The notes beneath the pieces are model-generated. The model was not told where the DNA came from. It searched no databases and was given only the letters and a program-made list of their open reading frames with translations. DNA of 64,000 nt from an uncultured bacterium (GTDB lineage Bacteria; Krumholzibacteriota; Krumholzibacteriia; LZORAL124-64-63), in the NCBI GenBank assembly GCA_903912525.1, contig CAIWHK010000008.1:1-64000 (forward strand). The letters are read 5' to 3'. Within the stretch, counting starts at the first letter, position 1, and each line of letters opens with the position of its first letter. Positions 10,353 through 19,713 of this stretch are shown here, in pieces. The position numbers and the translations under genes were made by a program.

Positions 10353-11957
10353 ATGATAACCACAACGACCGATCCCGGCACCTGCGACCCCGTGAACCGG
10401 AGTGAAATCGTGTTGATGCCCATGGTCCACCTGAACCCGACGCGAGGCGCCCGCCTGGGCGTAGCACTCGTCCTGCTGGGCTGGCTGGTCTCCGCGTGCG
10501 GCGGCGGCGGGCCGGCCACGCCGCCGGGTCCCGATGTGACGCGCCCGGCGCCCCCGATCGGGTTGACGCAGTACGGCGGCACGGCCACGACGGTGACGGT
10601 CGCCTGGGCCCTGGCCGGCGACGACTCGCTGACCGGTCGCGCCGCCGCGTACGAGGTGCGCTACGCCGCCACGCCCCTGGATGACAGCACCTGGGCGGCG
10701 GCGACACTGGTGTCGGCGGCGCCGGTGGCGCACCCGAACCCGGGCCGGTTGATGGTGACGATCGACGGGCTCAGCGAGGGCCAGCCCTACCAGGTCGGCG
10801 TGGTGGCGATCGACGAGGCGGGCAACCGCTCGCGCATGTCGGCGGCGCTCGAGGTGCGGCCCACGGTGATGCGATCGCTGTACGTGCGCGCCGACGGCAC
10901 GGGCGACTACCCCACCATCAACGCCGCGGTGCACGCCGCGCTGCCCGGCGACGTCGTGCTGGTGGGGCCCGGCACCTACGACTGGTTCTCGCAGGCCACC
11001 GGCGACACCGCCACCAGCATGGTGACGGTGCTGCGCGACCAGACCGATTTCACGATCCGCGGCGAGGACGGCGCCGCCGCGACGAAGCTGGATGCGCGCG
11101 GCCAGGGCCGCGTGCTGTACGTGACCGGCGGCACCTTCGGCTCGGGCGCCGAGCGCACCTGGGCGGGCGTGACCATCGAGGGCTTCACGTTCACCGGCGG
11201 CAGCGCGTTGGGCGTGTCCGGCCAGTTGGGTCCGCCGTGGGCCGGCGCCGGCATCGCCATCCACCTGAGCGACACCGTCGTGCGCAACTGCGTCTTCCGG
11301 GACAACGCGGCCACCGAGGGCGGCGCCGTGTGGATGGGCGGCCAGGGCGGCAGCCGGCTGGAGGACTGCCTGATCGAGAACAACCGCGCCGACACCGGCG
11401 GCGGCGTCCTGCTGGTCAACAGCGAGCCGGTGATGGGCCTGGCGCGCTGCATCATCCGCGACAACCACGCGAACATCGCCGGCGGCGGCCTCTACGCCGC
11501 CAACGTGGGCGTGGTCATGGAGGACCTGCAGGTCTACGACAATGTCTCGTCCGACAAGGGCGGCGGCATGTACCTGATCGCGCTGCACCCCGGCAGCAGC
11601 CTGACCGGCTGCACCATCGTGGCCAACCGCGGCATTGTCGGCGGCGGCCTGCGCGTGGCGACGAACATGACGGTCGAGCTGCGGCGCTGCCTGATCGCCA
11701 ATGCGCTCGGCGGCGGCGCCATCGCCGTCATCGACAACGGGAACGTGGCGGCGGGCTGCTGCCTGGTCTTCGGCAACGTGGGCGGGAACGCCTGGCCCGC
11801 GGGATATACGGACCTCGGTGGCAACCTGGCGCTCAATCCGCTATTGTGCGCGGACCACATCAGCCCGACGGCGCTGTCGCCCTGCCTGCCCGCCAACCGC
11901 GCGGGGGGCGACGCCTGCGGGCTGATCGGCGCCCTCGAGGGCGGCTGCAGTAATTGA
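10353..11957 (+). CDS. Lipoprotein with FN3-like region and right-handed parallel beta-helix
   Basis: Lipobox LVSAC; DGTGDYPTINAAVHAALPGDVVLVGPGTY; repeated beta-helix rungs. Confidence 0.75.
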   Translation: MITTTTDPGTCDPVNRSEIVLMPMVHLNPTRGARLGVALVLLGWLVSACGGGGPATPPGPDVTRPAPPIGLTQYGGTATTVTVAWALAGDDSLTGRAAAYEVRYAATPLDDSTWAAATLVSAAPVAHPNPGRLMVTIDGLSEGQPYQVGVVAIDEAGNRSRMSAALEVRPTVMRSLYVRADGTGDYPTINAAVHAALPGDVVLVGPGTYDWFSQATGDTATSMVTVLRDQTDFTIRGEDGAAATKLDARGQGRVLYVTGGTFGSGAERTWAGVTIEGFTFTGGSALGVSGQLGPPWAGAGIAIHLSDTVVRNCVFRDNAATEGGAVWMGGQGGSRLEDCLIENNRADTGGGVLLVNSEPVMGLARCIIRDNHANIAGGGLYAANVGVVMEDLQVYDNVSSDKGGGMYLIALHPGSSLTGCTIVANRGIVGGGLRVATNMTVELRRCLIANALGGGAIAVIDNGNVAAGCCLVFGNVGGNAWPAGYTDLGGNLALNPLLCADHISPTALSPCLPANRAGGDACGLIGALEGGCSN

Positions 11958-11977
11958 ATCGCGCAAGGACAGGGTGG

Positions 11978-12295
11978 ATGCCAAGCATCGCAGGTCCGAA
12001 CGGCCCGGTCGAACTGGACGACAAGGGCTACCTGAAGAACGCCGCCGACTGGTCGCCCGCGCTGGCGCCGCTGCTGGCTGCGCGCGACGACGTGCGCGAC
12101 CTGACGCCAGACCACTGGGCGATCATCAACGTGCTGCGCGAGCACCACCGCGAGCACGGCGTGCAGCCGATGATCCGCGAGCTGTGCCGCCGCACCGGCT
12201 TCAACCTCAAGCGCATCTACGAGCTGTTCCCGAAGGGGCCGGCGCAGGACGCGTGCCGGGTGGCGGGGTTGCCGCGGCCGGATTCTTGCGTGTAG
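11978..12295 (+). CDS. DsrC/TusE-family sulfur relay protein
   Basis: GPVELDDKGYLKNAADWSPALAPLLAARDDV..LTPDHWAIINVLREHHREHGVQPMIRELCRRTGFNLKRIYELFPKGPAQDACRVAGLPRPDSCV, both C-terminal Cys present 11 residues apart. Confidence 0.88.
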   Translation: MPSIAGPNGPVELDDKGYLKNAADWSPALAPLLAARDDVRDLTPDHWAIINVLREHHREHGVQPMIRELCRRTGFNLKRIYELFPKGPAQDACRVAGLPRPDSCV

Positions 12296-12358
12296 GGGCT
12301 TCGCGGCAACAGTATGTTTGCGCATTGCGCTTCGCGCGGCGTTGCCCGTGCGCATTCG

Positions 12359-12376
12359 ACTTGCGCCGGCGCAAGT
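12359..12376. repeat. Dispersed palindrome copy 1: ACTTGCGCCGGCGCAAGT
   Basis: Perfect 18-bp palindrome, 63 bp after the DsrC stop. Confidence 0.95.
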
Positions 12377-12389
12377 TCCTGCCGGATTC

Positions 12390-12898
12390 GACACCAATAA
12401 CACCTTCCACGAACTGGTAACCGGCGGCGTGTGCAGCGCCGGTGATGCCGGTGCGGCGCGCTTCCGTCCGGTGCCGGGCATCGACAGGATCGAGGCCGTG
12501 TACCTGTGCGTCAAGCTGCGGCAGGTGCGCGGCGTGTACGCAACGATCGACAGGGCGGGAGTGGGCAGGCCGATCATTTCGTCAGCCTCCAACCGCAAGC
12601 AGGGGCGGACCACGCTGCCGGTCAAGCTATTCACTGTCGGTTTGGATGAGGCCAAGGGCATCTTGTACGCGCGGCTCAAGGAGCGGGCGCCGGGACCTGG
12701 ATACTGTTTCCCGAAGGCGAGGGCTACGACGCGGAGTACTTCAAGCAGTTCGCCGCAGTGAAGCGGGTGATCCGCTACCAGAAGGGGTTCCCGAAGGCGG
12801 AGTCGATCAAGACGCGGGCGCGCAACGAGGCGCTCGACTGCCGGGTGCAGGCGCATGCGGCGCTGTGCCTGTTGAATCAGCTGCGGAAGGCCGCGTAG
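12390..12898 (+). pseudogene. Degraded phage terminase large subunit (GpA-type) C-terminal remnant, frameshifted
   Basis: Frame 0: IEAVYLCVKLRQVRGVYATIDRAGVGRPIISSASNRKQGR..VKLFTVGLDEAKGILYARLKERAPGPGY; then the other frame: FPEGEGYDAEYFKQFAAVKRVIRYQKGFPKAESIKTRARNEALDCRVQAHAALCLLNQLRKAA*. Confidence 0.75.
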
Positions 12899-13558
12899 AA
12901 GAACCTGGCGTCTGGGTCGCCGTTTCCGGAACAGGCGATTGTGTAGCCGGTGCCGAGCGGGCATTCGTGCGGGTTGGCGGCGGTGTCCAACAGGAGCGGC
13001 CCTCGCCGGGTGAAGGTGTGCGATCCTTGGGTGGATCTGTGACGGCGGTGAGTGCAGGAAGACACCTCGTGCCTCGACTGCGGCGAGTTCTACGCCCAGC
13101 TCAAAGCTCCGTCACGAGTTCGTGACTTGTCGACTGGTGAGCTGCACTACCGCTGGACCGTGACCGGCGCACTGGACCACCGATACGCCCACGCCTCACA
13201 TCATTCATACGGGGCGTTCAAACATTCGTTCGGGGTGTCGGTGTACTTCGTTTGAGGCGCGACGTTCGAGCGCGGGTGATGTCGAGAGAGGAGGGGGCAT
13301 TGGGCGATCCCTGGTCAGACCTCTTCGGTCGCACGTTCACCACCGGTCCATTGCCCGGCTCGTATCGTTCGACCGCCGACATCGCGGACAAGATTCGTCG
13401 CGCTGCGGGTGGCAGAATCCCCTTGACCCCTACATTTCATGTCGATAATCTCATCCTCAGCAGCTTGAGCCAAGCAATTGACCCGGCGGCGACATGTCGA
13501 GGGACCTTTGTGAGATACTGGCTGGTGTAGTCTGCTGTTGGCGCCCGACGTGGCCGTT

Positions 13559-13575
13559 TCGCCGCCGAAACACGC
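13559..13575 (+). repeat. Left copy of 17-bp direct repeat TCGCCGCCGAAACACGC flanking the lower-GC island
   Basis: Exact match to 18820..18836. Confidence 0.85.
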
Positions 13576-13684
13576 GGATTCCGGGGATCGAAGTCGACCT
13601 TCGGCATGTGGTGCCGAATCTGGATACCAAGGCTTGATGATGTTGCAGGATGCTGGCGACACTCGAACTAAGTGGGAATTGGAT

Positions 13685-16501
13685 ATGCATCGCGACCGGA
13701 GATACGGTTTTTTCTTTCTAGCCTTTTGTATTCTGATCACGACTTGGGCTTCAACCGGTCGAGCACAGTACTTCACCTGCAATACCATTACCGCTGGTCC
13801 AGATTCCCTTTTGGCTCGGGAATTGGCCCCGCCCTACCCTGACGACAATCTCGTCGTAACGGTCAGGTGTTTCGTTCATGTGCTGCGTGAAAGCGATGGA
13901 AGCGCCGGGCTGGATTCCACTACTGTTGACAGTCTGCTTGGCGTGGCTCAGCAAGACTTGGTGGCGCTTGGAGTGGAACTGGTGGGCACTGGCCAATTGG
14001 ACCTCCTGAGTTCGAGCTACTACGCCGATCCGGATTCCTTCGCGACGGATATCTTCAATGAAGCCCGTCACGCCGATGCGATAGATATCTACCTTGGGCC
14101 TGATATCGGGCCGGCATCAGGCTTGGCGCAGGGTGTCCCCAGTACGGCGCTTCTTCTTTGTGGAAACCTCCAGTCGTATTCGGCGCTCAGCCATCTACTG
14201 GGCCATTGCCTCGGCCTATACGATACGAGCGAGACGACGTTGGGCGTGGAAGCGCCCAATGGCAGCAATGCTGCCACAGCTGGCGACTTGATTGCAGATA
14301 CAAGCGCGACTCCTGATCTGAGTGGGTGGGTCGATGCTGAATGCACTCTGGCGTCTGGATTCGAATCAGAATACCCCGACTATGACCCGGATCTCGCGAA
14401 CCCAATGTCGCTAGGCCGCATGTTGTGTTGGGGGTCCTTCAGCGAAGCCCAACGCGGGCGTGTCCTTCTGGCAGTGCAGTCGTATGCGGCACTCACCGAT
14501 GCCGTGACCGTCTCGACGCCGGTGTATCGCAATGCAACAGTGGCAACGGGCATACTCGGTCATGGCAACCTTCCATTGAGCCCGACAAACGCCGCTGCGT
14601 TCGACTTCGACGGTGACGGGAGGAAGGATATCCTAGTGTCCGGCCGTCACGATGGTGGCGCAAACAATGACCTCGGCTATGCTGGTAGCTGCTCGGGTTA
14701 CACTCTCGCTAAAGTGCCCCAATTTGATGACGCCACCGGTGACGCATTTCCAGTCTCGGGCAGTCGTCCGCGCGACGGAACACCTGGTTTAATTGCCGCG
14801 GACTATGACAACGATGGAAACATCGACGTCTTCGCGCCGAATCCAGAAGTCGGAGGCAACGCTGGCGAGCATGGCCATTCGCAACGCCTCTATCACAATT
14901 CTGGAACTGGCTTCGCGGATGTTACATCAAGCGCCGGACTCCGCGCCACGGGGAGTGAAAAATGGGACAGGACAATTGGCGGCGCGTGGGGAGATTATGA
15001 CGGTGATGGCTACGTGGACCTGTTGACGGTTGTGGATATCGACTCCGGAACTGACGACAACTTGTGGGGCGGCTCATACCTGCGTCTTTACCATAATGTT
15101 GCGTTGTCTGACACTGTGAGAGGATTTGCGGTGGTGCCCCTTGCAGGCGTAGGGTTGAATTCAAATAATGTCGGCCTGCGATCCGTATTCTGGGTCGACC
15201 TCGATCAGGACCATGACATGGATTTGATTACAATGCAGTACACGGGATCTAGTGCTGCTAATGCTACGTCCCGGTACTATCTCAACACAGGCGGGCAATT
15301 CAGCGATGTTACCACAACTCTCTTTCCAATGCTTGAGGCGAACAGCTTTGCCACCGGTCGTTTTTGCGCCGCGCCGGGCGATCTTGACAACGATGGAGAT
15401 GTGGACATTGCCTACAACGGCTCTGCCGACAGGGGCTGGGTCCGCAACGACCTTGATCGCGTCACCGGGACAAGCACGCTGAACGTAACGTGGAACTATT
15501 CCCATGACAGCTTCCATGAAAATGGCTGGCCTACGATGCCTCAAGACTTGGACGTTTTCGATTTCGACCAAGACGGGCTCTTGGATATGGTCGTGCCGAA
15601 CAGGCTTCACACCGACGCTTGGGAAGCCCATCGGCTATTGCGTAACGAGCCCACGAATCATCACTTCACGTTCGTTGAAGGATCTGGACTCGGTTCGACT
15701 GAGTCATTTGGGATGGGCGCAGCCGACTTTAGCCTGGATGGCTATACTGACCTGCTTTTGGGAACCGAAATTGTGTCTAAGAACGATAGCGATGGCAATC
15801 CCACCAGAAATTACACCAGGATGTTCTTCAAATCGGAAGCCGCGTTCCAAGGAGTACCCACCAGTCACTGGGTTGGCATCCGGCTTGAGGATACGGACAA
15901 GTCGTGCAATTACCGCGGCATCGGCGCGACGGTTATCGTTACGGCAGGCAGCTATCGCCAAGCGCAAGTGGTCGACGGTGGCAGCGGACGAGCTGGGCAG
16001 CATGATCTTGATCTGTCGTATTTCTTGGGCGCTTACAGCGATTCGGTCGACGTAGAGGTAATCTGGCCATGCGGCCAGACTCAGTACGCGCGGGTAACCC
16101 CGGACGCCTATCACACGATTTCAATGACCGCGCCGATAGTCGACGACAATTCTGCCACAATGTATTTGAACTTTGTGCTCGGTGAAGAAACGCTCGATTG
16201 GGTGTTCGAGTGGAAGACCGCAATGCCAGGCAATAACGCACTGGACTGGGTGGAGTTTCCGTCCGGTATCCCCGGCTATTCAGGCATTAGTCGATTGGAC
16301 GCTTCGATGCAGGACGTGGAGGTCTCGGTCACAGCTGCTGTGGCCGGTGGAACCACTGTCTATACCCATCGCGTCACATGGATCGATCGGCCATGCGCTG
16401 ATGAATTGACAGCGTACTACAAGGTACACAGCAAGGTGCTCAATGCGGATGACCCGAGCGTGCGGAAGACGCTACACTTGTACGGGTGCCCTCAGTCTTA
16501 G
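13685..16501 (+). CDS. Secreted FG-GAP/VCBS-repeat protein (CRTAC1/ASPIC-like C-terminal part) with an N-terminal degenerate metzincin-like segment
   Basis: Signal peptide MHRDRRYGFFFLAFCILITTW; DFDGDGRKDILV, DYDNDGNIDVFAP, DYDGDGYVDLLTV, DLDNDGDVDIAY; ASPIC-like RGIGATVIVTAGSYRQAQVVDGGSG. Confidence 0.85.
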   Translation: MHRDRRYGFFFLAFCILITTWASTGRAQYFTCNTITAGPDSLLARELAPPYPDDNLVVTVRCFVHVLRESDGSAGLDSTTVDSLLGVAQQDLVALGVELVGTGQLDLLSSSYYADPDSFATDIFNEARHADAIDIYLGPDIGPASGLAQGVPSTALLLCGNLQSYSALSHLLGHCLGLYDTSETTLGVEAPNGSNAATAGDLIADTSATPDLSGWVDAECTLASGFESEYPDYDPDLANPMSLGRMLCWGSFSEAQRGRVLLAVQSYAALTDAVTVSTPVYRNATVATGILGHGNLPLSPTNAAAFDFDGDGRKDILVSGRHDGGANNDLGYAGSCSGYTLAKVPQFDDATGDAFPVSGSRPRDGTPGLIAADYDNDGNIDVFAPNPEVGGNAGEHGHSQRLYHNSGTGFADVTSSAGLRATGSEKWDRTIGGAWGDYDGDGYVDLLTVVDIDSGTDDNLWGGSYLRLYHNVALSDTVRGFAVVPLAGVGLNSNNVGLRSVFWVDLDQDHDMDLITMQYTGSSAANATSRYYLNTGGQFSDVTTTLFPMLEANSFATGRFCAAPGDLDNDGDVDIAYNGSADRGWVRNDLDRVTGTSTLNVTWNYSHDSFHENGWPTMPQDLDVFDFDQDGLLDMVVPNRLHTDAWEAHRLLRNEPTNHHFTFVEGSGLGSTESFGMGAADFSLDGYTDLLLGTEIVSKNDSDGNPTRNYTRMFFKSEAAFQGVPTSHWVGIRLEDTDKSCNYRGIGATVIVTAGSYRQAQVVDGGSGRAGQHDLDLSYFLGAYSDSVDVEVIWPCGQTQYARVTPDAYHTISMTAPIVDDNSATMYLNFVLGEETLDWVFEWKTAMPGNNALDWVEFPSGIPGYSGISRLDASMQDVEVSVTAAVAGGTTVYTHRVTWIDRPCADELTAYYKVHSKVLNADDPSVRKTLHLYGCPQS

Positions 16502-16527
16502 TCTTAGAAACTGGCGGAGGTAGAACG

Positions 16528-17418
16528 ATGAGGATGAATTGGGCACCTATAGTGTGCGCTTTGCTGGCTTCGGGCTCGACGGGGGAATCGAAGGCGGCTG
16601 ATGCCCCTGCGGTAGACGGCGTCTTCGGTTTGTCGCGCGTGACACCCGAAACTTACGTTGCAGCTTGGGTAGCGGTGGATGGCGGCTCAGTGGTCACTGG
16701 CGTGCGCTGGTATCAGAACGATGGATTGACATCGTTCCCGGAAGTTCTGGCGATGGCTGGCAACTTGAATTGGCCACGGACCGTATCCGCAGCCGTGCCA
16801 TTGGCGCAGGATATCTCGGGCTCTGGTTCATCCTGGAACGAAGCGGTATTTGAGCAGCCCGTCACCTCTGATTCCGGCGGTCTGTACATAGTCTTCCACT
16901 TGCCGCCTGGTTCAAATTTCGAGCACGTGGGCAATGGCGGAGGTTTTGGACTCGGCTATTTGGCGGGAGACGGAGTGCGCCGTGGATGGGTGAGCGGAAA
17001 TGGCGAAGACTGGAACCCCGTGCGGCCCGAGCGAAAGATGGCTGTTGAAGCCATCGTGCAGGTGAACAAATCGGCGGTCAAGCCGCTGGTGTTGCATTTG
17101 GGGACTTCCGGGCGGCAGGGAGTGGACGCGCCAACTCGCCATATCGCTGCCGGGATGACGGTGTTCCCAAACCCCTTCAATGCCCGCGCCGAAACCCGGT
17201 TTTCACTACCCGTAGCTGGACATGCAAATCTGGACGTGTTTGACCTGCAGGGTCGGCGCGTGATTCGTCTGCTGTCAGAGGATCTGGCCGCCGGTGATCA
17301 TTCCGTGATCTGGAATGGCGTCGACGAGTCGGGCCAGACGGTCGCCAGCGGCGTGTATTATGCCAGATTGCAGGCGGGCGATATCAACATCACGCGGGCA
17401 CTTGTCTTGGTGAAATAG
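16528..17418 (+). CDS. Secreted protein with FlgD-Ig/T9SS-type C-terminal domain
   Basis: TVFPNPFNARAETRFSLPVAGHANLDVFDLQGRRVIRLLSEDLAAGDHSVIWNGVDESGQTVASGVYYARLQAGD; GGAGG RBS before ATG 16528. Confidence 0.8.
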   Translation: MRMNWAPIVCALLASGSTGESKAADAPAVDGVFGLSRVTPETYVAAWVAVDGGSVVTGVRWYQNDGLTSFPEVLAMAGNLNWPRTVSAAVPLAQDISGSGSSWNEAVFEQPVTSDSGGLYIVFHLPPGSNFEHVGNGGGFGLGYLAGDGVRRGWVSGNGEDWNPVRPERKMAVEAIVQVNKSAVKPLVLHLGTSGRQGVDAPTRHIAAGMTVFPNPFNARAETRFSLPVAGHANLDVFDLQGRRVIRLLSEDLAAGDHSVIWNGVDESGQTVASGVYYARLQAGDINITRALVLVK

Positions 17419-17472
17419 CGGGCGACTCGGCGCCGGGAATTTCGGGCTCACACACATCGCGGGGGCGTCAAG

Positions 17473-18660
17473 ATGTTGCGCGCAGTTGTTCCGTTTCTCG
17501 CGCTGATGATTGTGCTTCCTGCTTCGGCAGCGACTCTTCACGTTGCGCGAGATGGGAGCGCTGAGTTCTCGGTGATCCAGGCGGCCGTGGATGCCGCCGC
17601 TTCCGGCGACACCATCATGATCGGTCCCGGGCGCTACAATGAGGGAGCGGTTTTGGTGAGCCCGGGATGGACGGACTACGTACGGGTTGTGGTGAAGCAG
17701 CCCGAGTTGACATTGATCGGCTCTGGACAAGACCAGACGATTATTGGGCCCACCACGCCGTGGGATCTTTCCCAGGGCTGGAATGTAGGCATAGAGCTTG
17801 GAACGTACTGGGGCAACCGCCGTGTCTGGATTCATGGCATCGGATTCGAGAATATGGCCTATGGCGTAAAGGGTGCAGAAGCGCCGGAATCCGCCGTTAT
17901 TCGCGATTGTCGCTTCTCTATGAATGCCAATTCGGTCCGGTTTGCCTACGGCGGCGCATTAGAGGTGAACGCCTGCAGATTCGATCTGATGCCCAGAAAC
18001 TACTATGAACTGGCTGCGCTTGGTATGCAGTCGGTGCAGGTCGCGGGCTGTCAATTTGTCTTGGCGGCGGAGAATCAATGGACTCAGCGCTCCGTGCATC
18101 TGGAATCCACATCGACGGCGACAATTTCTGGATGTTCTTTTGAGGGAGGCGACGGAGGATTGTCGCTCATTGGAGTGGGATCGGCGAGCGTCACCAATTG
18201 TGTGTTCAATGACCAAATCTCGTCTCTTATGCATAACCCAATGGGCGTGCAAGTGGCCGCAAGTGCGATGGTAATGAGTGGCTGTGTCTTTGACAAACAG
18301 ACTAACGCGATCTTCGCACGCGATCACTCCGACATCGCAATTTCTCACACTCAGATCCTTGGCGCGAGCGTGGCGTCACTGAATTTTGTGAATTGCAACT
18401 CGCTAACTGTCCATGACTGCGTCCTTGCGCGTGGGGCGCGTTACACGGTGTGGCAGCAGGATCCTTGCGACGTGAAGGCGTCTGCGGCAGATCTGCCTCA
18501 CTTGGACATGACCAACAACGACTGGGGCACCTCAAACGCGGACAGCATCGCATCTTGGATCCGCACGTGCCAGTATGTCGTGGACTATGTTCCGTTCATT
18601 GGGCAGCCGGTCCCGGTCGAGGCCACGTCCTGGGGGTACCTAAAGGCCCTATTTAGATAA
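17473..18660 (+). CDS. Secreted right-handed parallel beta-helix protein
   Basis: DGSAEFSVIQAAVDAAASGDTIMIGPGRYNEG; repeated rungs such as SCSFEGGDGGLSLIGVGSASVTNCVF. Confidence 0.78.
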   Translation: MLRAVVPFLALMIVLPASAATLHVARDGSAEFSVIQAAVDAAASGDTIMIGPGRYNEGAVLVSPGWTDYVRVVVKQPELTLIGSGQDQTIIGPTTPWDLSQGWNVGIELGTYWGNRRVWIHGIGFENMAYGVKGAEAPESAVIRDCRFSMNANSVRFAYGGALEVNACRFDLMPRNYYELAALGMQSVQVAGCQFVLAAENQWTQRSVHLESTSTATISGCSFEGGDGGLSLIGVGSASVTNCVFNDQISSLMHNPMGVQVAASAMVMSGCVFDKQTNAIFARDHSDIAISHTQILGASVASLNFVNCNSLTVHDCVLARGARYTVWQQDPCDVKASAADLPHLDMTNNDWGTSNADSIASWIRTCQYVVDYVPFIGQPVPVEATSWGYLKALFR

Positions 18661-18819
18661 TCGCGGTCCGATATCTCTCTCGGTGGAGTCACGCAGATAG
18701 CTCCGACCGAGGTGCCACGAGAAGGTCTCTGACTCTCAGAATCGCGCGTTGGCCACATTATGTTCACAGCCCGCCGCTGTCTGGCGGGCACAAAATTCCC
18801 CGTCCATCGGGAGAAGCTG

Positions 18820-18836
18820 TCGCCGCCGAAACACGC
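18820..18836 (+). repeat. Right copy of 17-bp direct repeat TCGCCGCCGAAACACGC
   Basis: Exact match to 13559..13575; just 3' of mutM. Confidence 0.85.
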
Positions 18837-18855
18837 CACGCGGCCAACCCGACCT

Positions 18856-19713
18856 TCACCGAGATCCGCGCCGCGCCGGCTCCGGCTGGCACCGCGGGCA
18901 CCAACAACTCGACCGCCCCCCGATCACCATCCGCTCGATCACGGTCCCGCAGTCGCGGCACGGCTCGCCGCCGCGCCCGTACACGCGCAGCTTGCGGCGG
19001 AAGTTGCCGGGCTGGCCGTGGAAGTTGCGGAAGTCCAGGAACGTGGTGCCGCCGTGGTTGATGGCCAGGCGCAGCACCTGCTTCGCGCGGCGCAGCACCT
19101 CGCGCAGCACGGCCTCGTCCAGGTCGCGCGGCTTCGCCAGCGGATGCACGCCCGCCAGGAACAGCGACTCGTCGGCGTAGATGTTGCCCAGCCCCGCGGC
19201 CACGCCCTGGTCCAGCAGCACGCTCTTGAACGGCGCGGCGCGATGCCGCACGCGGTCCAGCCAGTCGTTCGTCTTCACCGTCATCATGTCGGGTCCCACG
19301 TGCGCGAGCGCCGCCGGCTCGGTGGCGTGCTCGACCAGCGTCAGGCGGCCGAACTTGCGCACGTCTCGGAAGTGCACGATGCGTCCATCGAAATCGAAGG
19401 TGACGTGGACGTGGCGGTCGGGCGCGTAGTCGTCGCCCATCGAGTCCTGCGACAGGAACTGGCCGGTCATGCGCAGGTGGATCATCAGGAATGATGACGG
19501 CGCCGCGGCATCGTCGGATTCGAACCGCGCGATGAGGTACTTGCCGTGGCGGTGCAGTCCGGTGAGCGTGCGCCCGACCAGCGCCTTGCGCGCGGCCGCG
19601 GCCGACGGCTCGAAGACACCCGGCCACTGCACCGACAGCGCGGTCAGGCGGCGACCGGACAGGCCCGCGGACAATGCGCGACCGACGTTCTCGACCTCGG
19701 GCAGTTCAGGCAT
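18856..19713 (-). CDS. mutM: Formamidopyrimidine-DNA glycosylase
   Basis: MPELPEVENVGRAL; C-terminal zinc finger YGRGGEPCRDCGTVIERMVIGGRSSCWCPRCQ. Confidence 0.95.
   Translation of the reverse strand: MPELPEVENVGRALSAGLSGRRLTALSVQWPGVFEPSAAAARKALVGRTLTGLHRHGKYLIARFESDDAAAPSSFLMIHLRMTGQFLSQDSMGDDYAPDRHVHVTFDFDGRIVHFRDVRKFGRLTLVEHATEPAALAHVGPDMMTVKTNDWLDRVRHRAAPFKSVLLDQGVAAGLGNIYADESLFLAGVHPLAKPRDLDEAVLREVLRRAKQVLRLAINHGGTTFLDFRNFHGQPGNFRRKLRVYGRGGEPCRDCGTVIERMVIGGRSSCWCPRCQPEPARRGSR

Noticed and set aside
12877-13530. Short ORFs (12877-13065 minus, 13052-13255, 13252-13530)
   Set aside because: No recognisable domains or convincing RBS; treated as decayed or non-coding DNA.
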